From Methylotenera sp. (GTDB lineage: Bacteria; Pseudomonadota; Gammaproteobacteria; Burkholderiales; Methylophilaceae): DNA of 6,473 nt. Where the stretch lies: positions 1 through 6,473 of the forward strand of contig SXVG01000014.1 of NCBI GenBank assembly GCA_005791685.1, written 5' to 3'. How positions within the stretch are numbered: the stretch's first letter is position 1; each line of letters begins with the position of its first letter. The notes below the pieces were generated by a model. The model did no database searches and had not been told where the DNA came from. It saw nothing but the letters and a program-made list of their open reading frames with translations. This document shows, one piece after another, positions 1 to 6,221 of this stretch. The translations under genes and the position numbers were made by a program.

Positions 1-639
1 GGTTTCTTGGGTGGTGAAGGTTTTCGATGCGACGATGAAAAGCGTGGTTTCAGGCCGGCATTTTTCCAAGGCGCGCATCAAATGGGCGCCGTCAATATTT
101 GACACAAAGTGCACCGTTAAGTCTGGGCTGGCATACGGTTTTAAGGCGTCGCAAACCATGACTGGGCCTAAATCAGAGCCGCCTATGCCTATGTTCACCA
201 CGTCGGTGATGCGTTGGCCGGTGTAGCCTAACCAAGTGCCGGCGCGCACTTTATCTGAAAACGCGCGCATTTGTGCCAGCACTGCATTGATGTCTGGCAT
301 GACATCTTTACCGTCCACCAGTATTGGGCTGTTGCTGCGGTTACGTAAGGCCGTATGCAACACCGCGCGGTTCTCGGTGAGGTTGATTTTTTCACCGGCA
401 AACATACGGTCGCGCCAATCTTCCACGTGCGCCTCTCGGGCCAATTGCATGAGCAGTGGCAGGGTTTCATCGTTAATGCGGTGTTTGGAGAAATCAAACA
501 AGATGTCATCAAGCTGAAAGCTGAATTTGTTAAAACGATTTTTATCCAGAGTGAACAAATCGCGCATGGTGCTTGCCGCTATTGTTTTTTGATGACGGCA
601 AAGCTGTTGCCATGCCGGTAGTGTTGTTAGTGCTGCCAT
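1..639 (-). CDS. pgi: Glucose-6-phosphate isomerase, N-terminal part (cut by left edge)
   Basis: This cytoplasmic enzyme interconverts glucose-6-phosphate and fructose-6-phosphate. The 213 visible residues begin MAALTTLPAWQQL and read straight to the window edge without a stop; the E. coli protein is about 549 residues, so roughly 60% is missing. Family hallmarks are GEKINLTENRAVLH (about 82-95), RNRSNSPILVDGKDVMP (99-115), the sugar-phosphate-binding IGIGGSDLGP (150-159) and SKTFTTQET (205-213) of the first SIS domain. The ATG at 639 is chosen because the residues after it (AWQQL...MRDLF) still align with the E. coli N-terminal helix; the next in-frame ATG, at 567, would remove it. No good Shine-Dalgarno precedes it. 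It lies 26 nt after the glgB stop on the same strand, so co-transcription is likely. In this setting it would connect fructose-6-phosphate to the glycogen pathway. Identification is secure; the operon link is inferred. Confidence 0.97.
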   Translation of the reverse strand, partial: MAALTTLPAWQQLCRHQKTIAASTMRDLFTLDKNRFNKFSFQLDDILFDFSKHRINDETLPLLMQLAREAHVEDWRDRMFAGEKINLTENRAVLHTALRNRSNSPILVDGKDVMPDINAVLAQMRAFSDKVRAGTWLGYTGQRITDVVNIGIGGSDLGPVMVCDALKPYASPDLTVHFVSNIDGAHLMRALEKCRPETTLFIVASKTFTTQET

Positions 640-665
640 TTGTTTAGTCGTGCTTTAATTTAAAG

Positions 666-2924
666 TTAATTTAACTGTAAAACGATACCGGCTAAAGGCG
701 GTAAGGTTATGAGCAGTGATTGGTGGTGTTGCATCCATGCCACATTTTCCGTGTGTAAGCCCTGGCCATTACCTTGATTGCTGCCGCCGTAGCAAGCCGC
801 ATCGCTGTTAAATAGTTCGTGGTAGTGGCCAGCTTGTGGCACGCCTATCCGATACGCATTGCGTAACACCGGTGTAAAATTCAACACTATTATAACAAAA
901 CTATTGTCTAAACCGCGCCGTACATAGCTAACAATTGATTGATCGCTGTCATGGCAGTCTATCCAAGCAAAGCCTTGCACTTCAAAATCAAGGGCATGCA
1001 AGGCGTGCTCTTGCTTGTACAGTTTGTTTAAATCGGTGCTTAACTGCTTGACGCCACGGTGCCATGGGTGGCCTTGATAATCATCGCCTAGCAGATGCCA
1101 ATCCAAGCTGCTGTTGACATTCCACTCGCGTCCCTGGCCAAATTCGTTGCCCATGAAATTGAGTTTTTTGCCTGGCGTGGTCATTTGATAGGTCATCAAT
1201 AAGCGCAAATTGGCAAATTTCTGCCAGGCATCGCCCGGCATTTTGTCCAATAAGGAATGCTTGCCGTGCACCACTTCGTCGTGCGAAAACGGCAAGACAA
1301 AATTTTCTGAATAAGCATACAACTGACCAAAGGTCAGCATGTCATGGTAGTAACGTCTGTGCACCGGGTCATGCTCTATGTAAGACAAGGTGTCGTTCAT
1401 CCAGCCCATATTCCATTTCATGCTAAAACCCAGACCGCCTAAGTAGACCGGACGTGATACTCCAGGCCAGGCGGTGGACTCTTCGGCTATGGTTAAGACG
1501 CCAGGAAATTCCTCGCCGACCATGACGTTAAACTGTTTGAAAAAGTCGATGACGTCTAAGTTTTCTCGCCCGCCGAACTTGTTGGGTAGCCATTCGCCGG
1601 CTTTACGCGAATAATCCAAATACAGCATGGAGGCCACGGCATCGACGCGGAAGCCGTCTATGTGAAATTCCGTTAACCAGTAATGTGCATTTGCCATCAA
1701 AAAGTTGCGTACCTCATTGCGGCCGTAATTGAAGATATAGGTACCCCAGTCTTGGTGCTCACCTAAGCGCGGGTCCTCGTGTTCGTACAAAGCCGTGCCA
1801 TCAAAACGTGCCAGCGCCCAATCGTCTTTGGGGAAATGGCCGGGCACCCAATCTAAAATAACGCCGATATGGGCTTGATGAAATGCGTCAATTAAAAAAC
1901 GTAAATCGTCGGGCGAGCCAAAGCGGTTAGTTACGCCAAAATAGCCGGTGGTTTGGTAGCCCCAAGATTCGGTTAAGGGATGCTCGGATATCGGCATTAA
2001 TTCAACGTGGGTATAGCCCATTTCGGCCACGTAGGGCACCAGTGTGCTGGCCAATTTGCGGTAACTTAAGAAGTGCCCTTGGGTATTGCGTTGCCATGAG
2101 CCCAAATGCACCTCGTAGCAATTAAACGGCGCGTGCAGCCAGTCGTGTTTTTTACGGGCGGCCAACCAGGCTTGGTCTTGCCATTGATGCTGGTTGAGGC
2201 TGATCTTGGCGGCGGTGCCGGGGCGCGCTTCAAATTCAAAACCATAGGGGTCGGTTTTAACCAAGACCGCGCCGCTATGGCGATTGCGTATCTCAAATTT
2301 GTAACTGTCCTCGCTGCTCAAACCCGGGATGAAGATGTCCCAAATGCCGCTGGAACCGTGCGCGCGCATGGCATGCACCCGGCCATCCCAATTATTGAAG
2401 CTGCCGGTCACACTCACGCGTTCGGCATTCGGCGCCCAAACCGCAAAGCGCACGCCGGCCACCTTGTTTTGCGTCAGCCACTGCGCCCCTAAGGTTTTAT
2501 AGGCTTGCAGCAAGCGGCCTTCGCCGAATAAATGCAGTTCGTCTTGGCTTAAACTGGAGCCAAAGGTGTAGGGGTCGTGCGTTTCATAAACGCTGTCACC
2601 GACGCTGATTTTGAGCAAACAGGGTAGCTTCAAGGCGGTTTTGCTGGTGATTTCAAACAAGCCATGCTCATGGGTTTTTTCTAGCCTTAGCCATTTGCCA
2701 GCGTGTTTAACACAAACGCTGCTGGCTTGAGGTAGAAAGGTGCGGTAAACGTAGTCATCCTCGGTTTTGTGTAAGCCTAGAAAGCTGAAGGGGTCGTGGT
2801 GCTTGGCTTTTAAAATCAGGCGCAGTCCATCTTGGGCCAACTTGGCGGCAGGCGGCAGCGTCACTTTTGCTTGGGCTGCGACCTGTGTTGTTTTTTTATC
2901 TGCGACCTTCATCGTTTTTGCCAA
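666..2924 (-). CDS. glgB: 1,4-alpha-glucan (glycogen) branching enzyme, GH13
   Basis: The enzyme cuts alpha-1,4 chains and re-attaches them as alpha-1,6 branches during glycogen synthesis. It has 752 residues (E. coli about 728), so it looks full length. Order: a Lys/Ala-rich tail of about 38 residues; an N1-type domain from HHDPFSFLGLH (42-52); a CBM48 module at about 155-240 (FAVWAPNAERVSVTGSFNNWDG); the GH13 barrel at about 270-640; and a C-terminal beta domain. Catalytic motifs are intact: region I DWVPGHFP (358-365), GFRVDAV with nucleophile D428, TIAEES with acid/base E481, and FSHDEVVHGK with transition-state D549. Spacing between these three residues equals that in E. coli (405/458/526). 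The start is TTG, chosen because AAGGGGAAGG lies 4 nt upstream; an ATG four codons later has no suitable ribosome site. It is divergent from glgC and followed by pgi. Confidence 0.98.
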   Translation of the reverse strand: MAKTMKVADKKTTQVAAQAKVTLPPAAKLAQDGLRLILKAKHHDPFSFLGLHKTEDDYVYRTFLPQASSVCVKHAGKWLRLEKTHEHGLFEITSKTALKLPCLLKISVGDSVYETHDPYTFGSSLSQDELHLFGEGRLLQAYKTLGAQWLTQNKVAGVRFAVWAPNAERVSVTGSFNNWDGRVHAMRAHGSSGIWDIFIPGLSSEDSYKFEIRNRHSGAVLVKTDPYGFEFEARPGTAAKISLNQHQWQDQAWLAARKKHDWLHAPFNCYEVHLGSWQRNTQGHFLSYRKLASTLVPYVAEMGYTHVELMPISEHPLTESWGYQTTGYFGVTNRFGSPDDLRFLIDAFHQAHIGVILDWVPGHFPKDDWALARFDGTALYEHEDPRLGEHQDWGTYIFNYGRNEVRNFLMANAHYWLTEFHIDGFRVDAVASMLYLDYSRKAGEWLPNKFGGRENLDVIDFFKQFNVMVGEEFPGVLTIAEESTAWPGVSRPVYLGGLGFSMKWNMGWMNDTLSYIEHDPVHRRYYHDMLTFGQLYAYSENFVLPFSHDEVVHGKHSLLDKMPGDAWQKFANLRLLMTYQMTTPGKKLNFMGNEFGQGREWNVNSSLDWHLLGDDYQGHPWHRGVKQLSTDLNKLYKQEHALHALDFEVQGFAWIDCHDSDQSIVSYVRRGLDNSFVIIVLNFTPVLRNAYRIGVPQAGHYHELFNSDAACYGGSNQGNGQGLHTENVAWMQHHQSLLITLPPLAGIVLQLN

Positions 2925-2928
2925 GATG

Positions 2929-2938
2929 CCTTCCCCTT
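2929..2938 (-). promoter_or_regulatory. Ribosome binding site of glgB (supports a TTG start)
   Basis: On the minus strand AAGGGGAAGG ends 4 nt before the TTG at 2924; its AAGGGG half ends 8 nt before. The in-frame ATG at 2912 would be 16 nt from the end of this purine tract, which is too far, so TTG is the better start. Confidence 0.65.
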
Positions 2939-2950
2939 AATGCTACTGCT

Positions 2951-2971
2951 GAAATATGTCAGGAATATTTC
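2951..2971. repeat. Inverted repeat, 7-bp arms, in the probable glgB leader
   Basis: GAAATAT (2951-2957) and ATATTTC (2965-2971) are perfect inverted copies around a 7-nt centre, GTCAGGA. The dyad lies 27-47 nt upstream of the glgB start, between it and the -10-like elements. It could be an operator or form a weak AT-rich RNA hairpin in the glgB leader. Function is inferred from position only. Confidence 0.4.
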
Positions 2972-3008
2972 CGATTATTTATTTAGCAGATTAGCCGTGT
3001 TTAGCTAG

Positions 3009-3014
3009 ATTATA
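3009..3014 (-). promoter_or_regulatory. Candidate -10 element for glgB
   Basis: The minus strand reads TATAAT here, a perfect sigma-70 -10 hexamer about 85 nt upstream of the glgB start. No convincing -35 lies 16-18 nt further upstream. A second minus-strand TATAAT is at 3028-3033. Which one is used, if either, cannot be told from sequence. Confidence 0.35.
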
Positions 3015-3029
3015 GTGCTTTAAGCTGAT

Positions 3030-3035
3030 TATAAT
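3030..3035 (+). promoter_or_regulatory. Candidate -10 element for glgC operon
   Basis: A perfect TATAAT on the plus strand lies about 80 nt upstream of the glgC start. It is part of the palindrome ATTATAAT (3028-3035), so it also reads as TATAAT on the other strand. There is no TTGACA-like -35 at 16-18 nt spacing, so activator dependence or another sigma factor is possible. A weaker TATAGT is at 3011-3016. Confidence 0.4.
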
Positions 3036-3060
3036 GTAGAACGAATGCTTTGAACGTAAA

Positions 3061-3085
3061 TTAAGCCGCTAGCCCGGCGGTTTGG
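3061..3085 (+). repeat. Possible stem-loop in the glgC leader
   Basis: AAGCCGC (3063-3069) can pair with GCGGTTT (3077-3083) across the loop TAGCCCG, with one G-U pair in RNA. Two further U-G pairs extend the stem to 3061/3085. There is no following T-run, so it is not a classic terminator. It sits between the candidate -10 and the glgC ribosome site. Confidence 0.35.
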
Positions 3086-3099
3086 TTGATGTCCATCAA
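3086..3099. repeat. Short perfect palindrome just before the glgC ribosome site
   Basis: TTGATG (3086-3091) and CATCAA (3094-3099) are perfect inverted copies separated by TC. With a 2-nt centre it fits a protein-binding operator better than a hairpin, although an RNA stem of 5 bp with a 4-nt loop is possible. It ends 4 nt before the Shine-Dalgarno at 3104. A TTG and an ATG inside it are in frame with glgC but lack their own ribosome site. Confidence 0.35.
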
Positions 3100-3103
3100 A
3101 CTT

Positions 3104-3110
3104 GAGGAGG
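3104..3110 (+). promoter_or_regulatory. Ribosome binding site of glgC (decides the start)
   Basis: GAGGAGG is a strong Shine-Dalgarno ending 5 nt before ATG at 3116. It lies inside the open frame that could start at 3086 or 3089, which argues that the longer reading is not translated. Confidence 0.85.
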
Positions 3111-3115
3111 GCAAT

Positions 3116-4408
3116 ATGTCGCAAGAGCAAAAAATGAGTCAACATTCAGACCGTTTCATCAGTACCTTAACCAAACACACCACGGCCATCATACTGGCGG
3201 GCGGCCGAGGCAGTCGCTTAAAAAACCTAACCGATTGGCGTGCTAAGCCGGCTGTGCAATTTGGCGGCAAATACCGCATCATCGATTTTCCCCTGTCTAA
3301 TTGCATCAATTCTGGCATACGCCGCGTCAACGTCGCCACCCAATACAAGGCACAAAGTCTGATACAGCACTTGCAGCGCGGTTGGGGCTTCTTGCGCGGT
3401 GAATTTGATGAATACGTCAACATCATTCCAGCGCAGCAACGTATTTCCGAAGATTGGTACAAAGGGACGGCCGATGCGGTGTATCAAAACGTGGATTTAT
3501 TGCGTGCCGGCGAGGCCGACTACATTTTAATCTTAGCCGGCGACCATATATACAAGATGGATTACGGCCGCATGCTGGCCACCCACGTCAAGAATAATGC
3601 AGACATGACGGTCGCTTGCATCAACGTGCCTTTGGAAGACGCCAAGGGCTTTGGTGTGTTGGCGGTGGATGACAGCGATAGGGTGGTGGAGTTTGCTGAA
3701 AAGCCGGCCTCGCCCAAGCACATCCCTGGCGACCCGACGCAAGCGTTTGCCAGCATGGGGATTTATGTGTTTAACGCCAAATTCCTCTATGAGCAATTGA
3801 TACGCGATGCCAGCGACCCTAAATCCAGCCATGATTTTGGTAGCGACATCATCCCTTACATCATACAAAAATACAAAATCCAAGCGCACCGTTTTACCGA
3901 AAGTTGCGTGGGCGCTAAAAACGGCAATTTTTATTGGCGTGACGTGGGTACCATAGACGCCTATTGGGAAGCCAATATGGAATTAACCCGGGTGATTCCT
4001 GAGCTTAATTTATACGACAGGGATTGGCCTATCTGGACCTACCAAGAGCATTTGCCGCCGGCAAAATTTGTCTTTAACGATGAAGGGCGTGCCGGTTGCG
4101 CGACCGACTCTTTGGTGTCCGGTGGTTGCTTAATCAGCGGCTCAACGGTGGACAGTTCCGTGCTGTTTTCAGACGTGCGCGTGCACAGTTACAGCAAGAT
4201 AGAAGGCACGGTAATTCTGCCCAAGGTGACGGTCAACCGGCATGTGATTTTGAAAAATGCCGTGATAGACCGCGGTTGTGTGATTCCTGAAGGCATGCAG
4301 ATAGGGGTAGATTTGACCTTGGATGCAAAACGTTTTTATGTCTCAGAGAAGGGCATAGTGCTGGTCACGCCTGACATGCTAGGGCAAGATTTATACCGAG
4401 TGGTTTGA
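3116..4408 (+). CDS. glgC: Glucose-1-phosphate adenylyltransferase (ADP-glucose pyrophosphorylase)
   Basis: The enzyme makes ADP-glucose and pyrophosphate from ATP and glucose-1-phosphate, normally the committed, allosterically controlled step of bacterial glycogen synthesis. With the start at 3116 it has 430 residues, against 431 in E. coli. The N-terminal nucleotidyltransferase fold shows LAGGRGSRL (27-35), RAKPAVQFGGKYRIIDFPL (42-60), GTADAVYQN (117-125), AGDHIYK with the metal/catalytic D143 (E. coli D142) and EFAEKPA with K196 (E. coli K195, glucose-1-P binding). YWRDVGT is at 273-279. The C-terminal left-handed beta-helix starts near 330 (SLVSGGCLISGS). At the position of the E. coli activator-binding lysine K39 there is W41, and P419 replaces E. 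coli R419, so control may differ. It is the first gene of the rightward group, followed after 56 nt by the GH57 gene. Confidence 0.98.
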   Translation: MSQEQKMSQHSDRFISTLTKHTTAIILAGGRGSRLKNLTDWRAKPAVQFGGKYRIIDFPLSNCINSGIRRVNVATQYKAQSLIQHLQRGWGFLRGEFDEYVNIIPAQQRISEDWYKGTADAVYQNVDLLRAGEADYILILAGDHIYKMDYGRMLATHVKNNADMTVACINVPLEDAKGFGVLAVDDSDRVVEFAEKPASPKHIPGDPTQAFASMGIYVFNAKFLYEQLIRDASDPKSSHDFGSDIIPYIIQKYKIQAHRFTESCVGAKNGNFYWRDVGTIDAYWEANMELTRVIPELNLYDRDWPIWTYQEHLPPAKFVFNDEGRAGCATDSLVSGGCLISGSTVDSSVLFSDVRVHSYSKIEGTVILPKVTVNRHVILKNAVIDRGCVIPEGMQIGVDLTLDAKRFYVSEKGIVLVTPDMLGQDLYRVV

Positions 4409-4421
4409 TAAAAAATCAAAC
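4403..4421 (+). repeat. Small inverted repeat spanning the glgC stop codon
   Basis: GTTTGAT (4403-4409) and ATCAAAC (4415-4421) form a perfect 7-bp dyad around AAAAA. The TGA stop of glgC lies in the left arm. The stem is AT-rich and has no downstream T-run, so it is at best a weak hairpin or attenuation point between glgC and the GH57 gene. The rest of the 56-nt gap is AT-rich with no clear promoter. Confidence 0.3.
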
Positions 4422-4450
4422 AGTTATAAAGTTTTCAATGTTTAAAATTT

Positions 4451-4454
4451 AAGG
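4451..4454 (+). promoter_or_regulatory. Weak ribosome binding site before the GH57 gene
   Basis: AAGG ends 10 nt before TTG at 4465. It is the only purine-rich stretch near the start. It supports the TTG but predicts modest initiation. Confidence 0.45.
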
Positions 4455-4464
4455 TTGTATTGAA

Positions 4465-6204
4465 TTGAAGTCAAATCGTCCTAAGCTATACCTCAATCTT
4501 TATTGGCATATGCACCAGCCGGATTACCGAGACACCGTCAGTAATGAATACGTTTTACCCTGGACTTATTTGCACGCCATAAAAGACTACAGCGACATGG
4601 CCTATCACCTGGAAGCCAACCCAAAAGCGCGGGTTAGCTTTAACTTTGTGCCCATATTGTTGGAGCAACTGCAAGATTACACCGAGCAATTTCAACAAAA
4701 CACGCTACGCGATCCGCTGTTGGCCTTGCTGGTGCATGACAATTTGGATGGGCTTAGCGTAGAGGAATGCCAGTTGGTGGTGGAAAGTTGCTTTAAAAGC
4801 CACCATGAAAAAATGCTCAGCCCGTTCCCCTACTACCAGCGTTTATTGGGCTTGTATCAACAAGTAGAACAAGCCGGCTGCCAGGATCAATTCCGCTATT
4901 TATCCGGTCAATACAAAGCCGATTTGCTGGTTTGGTACCACTTGGCTTGGTGTGGTGAAAGCTTGCGCAGAAATAACACAGTCATTCAAGCCTTGATGGC
5001 GAAAGGCGTGTTATTTAGTTTGGACGATAGGCAGCAACTGTTTGCCGTGATCGCCCAGACTATATCGGGCTTGATTCCACGCTATAAGGCCTTGCTGCAA
5101 CGTAAACAAATCGAGATCTCCAGCACGCCTTACTACCACCCGATTTTGCCGTTGTTGTTGGATTTCAAGACCACTTTGGATGCCATGCCTTACGCGCCAC
5201 TGCCTAAATACAGCCGATATGCCGGTGGCGCAAGCCGGGCTACCGCGCACGTGGTGGCGGCCCAGGCTTATCATGAAAAGGTATTCGGCAGCGCCCCTCG
5301 TGGTGTGTGGCCAGCCGAGGGCGGCGTGTCCGAAGCGGCTTTGTCCTTAATGGCCGAGCACGGCGTGGAGTGGGCCGCCACCGGTCAATCGGTGTTGGTC
5401 AATAGCCTATTAAAATCGCATTTAAGCGTGGCCGACAAAAACGATTACCTCTATCAACCGTACCGTGTCACCAACGGCAAGCAAGATATTTTGTGTTTTT
5501 TCCGGGACGACAACCTGTCCGATAAAATCGGCTTTGAGTACGCCAAAATGCACACGCCCGATGCCGTGCAAGATTTCATAGCCAGTTTGGAAGGCATACA
5601 GCAAGCCGACAGTGCGCCGGACAGCCCAGCGAAAGTGGTCAGTGTCATTTTAGACGGTGAAAATGCTTGGGAATACTACCCGTACAATGGCTATTATTTT
5701 TTAACGGAATTGTACGAAGCCTTGGCCCAGCATCCGGACATAGAAATGACCACCTTCAGTGACATGGTCGATCTTTATCAATCAAAAGCTTATGCTGCAC
5801 AGAGCATAATCGCCCCAGCCTTGCCGCATGTGGCCGCAGGCAGTTGGGTGTACGGCACCTTTAGCACTTGGGTGGGCAGCAAGGATAAGAATTTAGCCTG
5901 GGATTTGTTGTGCGAGGCGAAAAAAACCTACGACAGCGTGTTGGCCAACAAGGGCTTGAATGCGGCGCAGTTAAAAGCCTGTGAGCGGCAATTGTCGGTG
6001 TGCGAAGGCTCGGATTGGTTTTGGTGGTTTGGCGACTACAATTCCTCTGACAGCGTGGCCAGTTTCGACCAACTGTACCGGCGCAATTTGATCAATTTAT
6101 ACGCCTTGTTGCAGCAGCCGGTGCCTGCCGTCTTGCACAGCAGCATCAGCAGCGGTGGTGGTTACGCGGATAACGCTGGCACCATGCGTAGAGGTCAGGC
6201 CTAA
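4465..6204 (+). CDS. Glycoside hydrolase family 57 protein (alpha-amylase/alpha-glucanotransferase type)
   Basis: GH57 enzymes act on alpha-glucans with a retaining mechanism and include amylases, 4-alpha-glucanotransferases, branching enzymes and amylopullulanases. The 579 residues begin with the family's first strand and HQP motif (LYWHMHQPDY, 12-21). Other conserved blocks are WYHLAWCGES (157-166), TPYYHPILPLLLD (221-233), RGVWPAEGGVSE with probable nucleophile E285, VILDGENAWEYYP with probable acid/base D397, and a C-terminal block GSDWFWWFGDYNSSD (515-529) like the COG1449 amylase/mannosidase-type group. No signal peptide or membrane segment is evident, so it is probably cytoplasmic. The start is TTG: the frame is closed by a stop at 4450-4452, and the first ATG (4507) would remove the first beta strand. 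It lies between glgC and malQ, which points to work on glycogen or maltodextrin; exact specificity cannot be read from sequence. Confidence 0.93.
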   Translation: MKSNRPKLYLNLYWHMHQPDYRDTVSNEYVLPWTYLHAIKDYSDMAYHLEANPKARVSFNFVPILLEQLQDYTEQFQQNTLRDPLLALLVHDNLDGLSVEECQLVVESCFKSHHEKMLSPFPYYQRLLGLYQQVEQAGCQDQFRYLSGQYKADLLVWYHLAWCGESLRRNNTVIQALMAKGVLFSLDDRQQLFAVIAQTISGLIPRYKALLQRKQIEISSTPYYHPILPLLLDFKTTLDAMPYAPLPKYSRYAGGASRATAHVVAAQAYHEKVFGSAPRGVWPAEGGVSEAALSLMAEHGVEWAATGQSVLVNSLLKSHLSVADKNDYLYQPYRVTNGKQDILCFFRDDNLSDKIGFEYAKMHTPDAVQDFIASLEGIQQADSAPDSPAKVVSVILDGENAWEYYPYNGYYFLTELYEALAQHPDIEMTTFSDMVDLYQSKAYAAQSIIAPALPHVAAGSWVYGTFSTWVGSKDKNLAWDLLCEAKKTYDSVLANKGLNAAQLKACERQLSVCEGSDWFWWFGDYNSSDSVASFDQLYRRNLINLYALLQQPVPAVLHSSISSGGGYADNAGTMRRGQA

Positions 6205-6207
6205 TCC

Positions 6208-6212
6208 TGAGG
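6208..6212 (+). promoter_or_regulatory. Ribosome binding site of malQ
   Basis: TGAGG ends 9 nt before ATG at 6222. A nearer ATG at 6214 gives only Met-Gly-stop, and its TGA overlaps the malQ ATG by one base. Confidence 0.5.
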
Positions 6213-6221
6213 CATGGGCTG

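Larger units (their letters stand above)
2982..3036. repeat. Three tandem imperfect 18-19 bp repeats in the divergent promoter region
   Basis: Three consecutive units start at 2982 (TTTAGCAGATTAGCCGTG), 3000 (TTTAGCTAGATTATAGTG) and 3019 (TTTAAGCTGATTATAATG). Each has TTTA(A)GC, then GATTA, then a terminal TG. The GATTA cores begin at 2989, 3008 and 3027, exactly 19 bp apart, and a further GATTA lies at 2973. The second and third units contain -10-like hexamers on both strands. They may be repeated regulator sites or a duplicated promoter. Confidence 0.5.

Noticed and set aside
228..621. Several 88-94 codon open frames on both strands inside pgi
   Set aside because: The pgi reading covers the whole stretch with continuous family similarity; the others are frame shadows.
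2106..2492. 128-codon open frame on the plus strand inside glgB
   Set aside because: It is antisense to the conserved CBM48 and linker region of glgB, has no recognisable protein motif and no ribosome site; it is a coding shadow.
3086..3115. Longer glgC starting at TTG 3086 or ATG 3089
   Set aside because: Neither has a ribosome site, and the strong GAGGAGG at 3104-3110 fits ATG 3116. The 430-residue product matches the family length.
3533..3889. 118-codon open frame on the minus strand inside glgC
   Set aside because: It is antisense to the conserved catalytic part of glgC and its translation resembles no family I know.
4403..4421. Rho-independent terminator after glgC
   Set aside because: The stem is short and AT-rich and is not followed by a run of T, so it is listed only as an inverted repeat.
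4425..4448. Internal promoter before the GH57 gene (TATAAA at 4425 or TAAAAT at 4443)
   Set aside because: No -35 element lies at suitable spacing; the hexamers are expected by chance in such AT-rich sequence.
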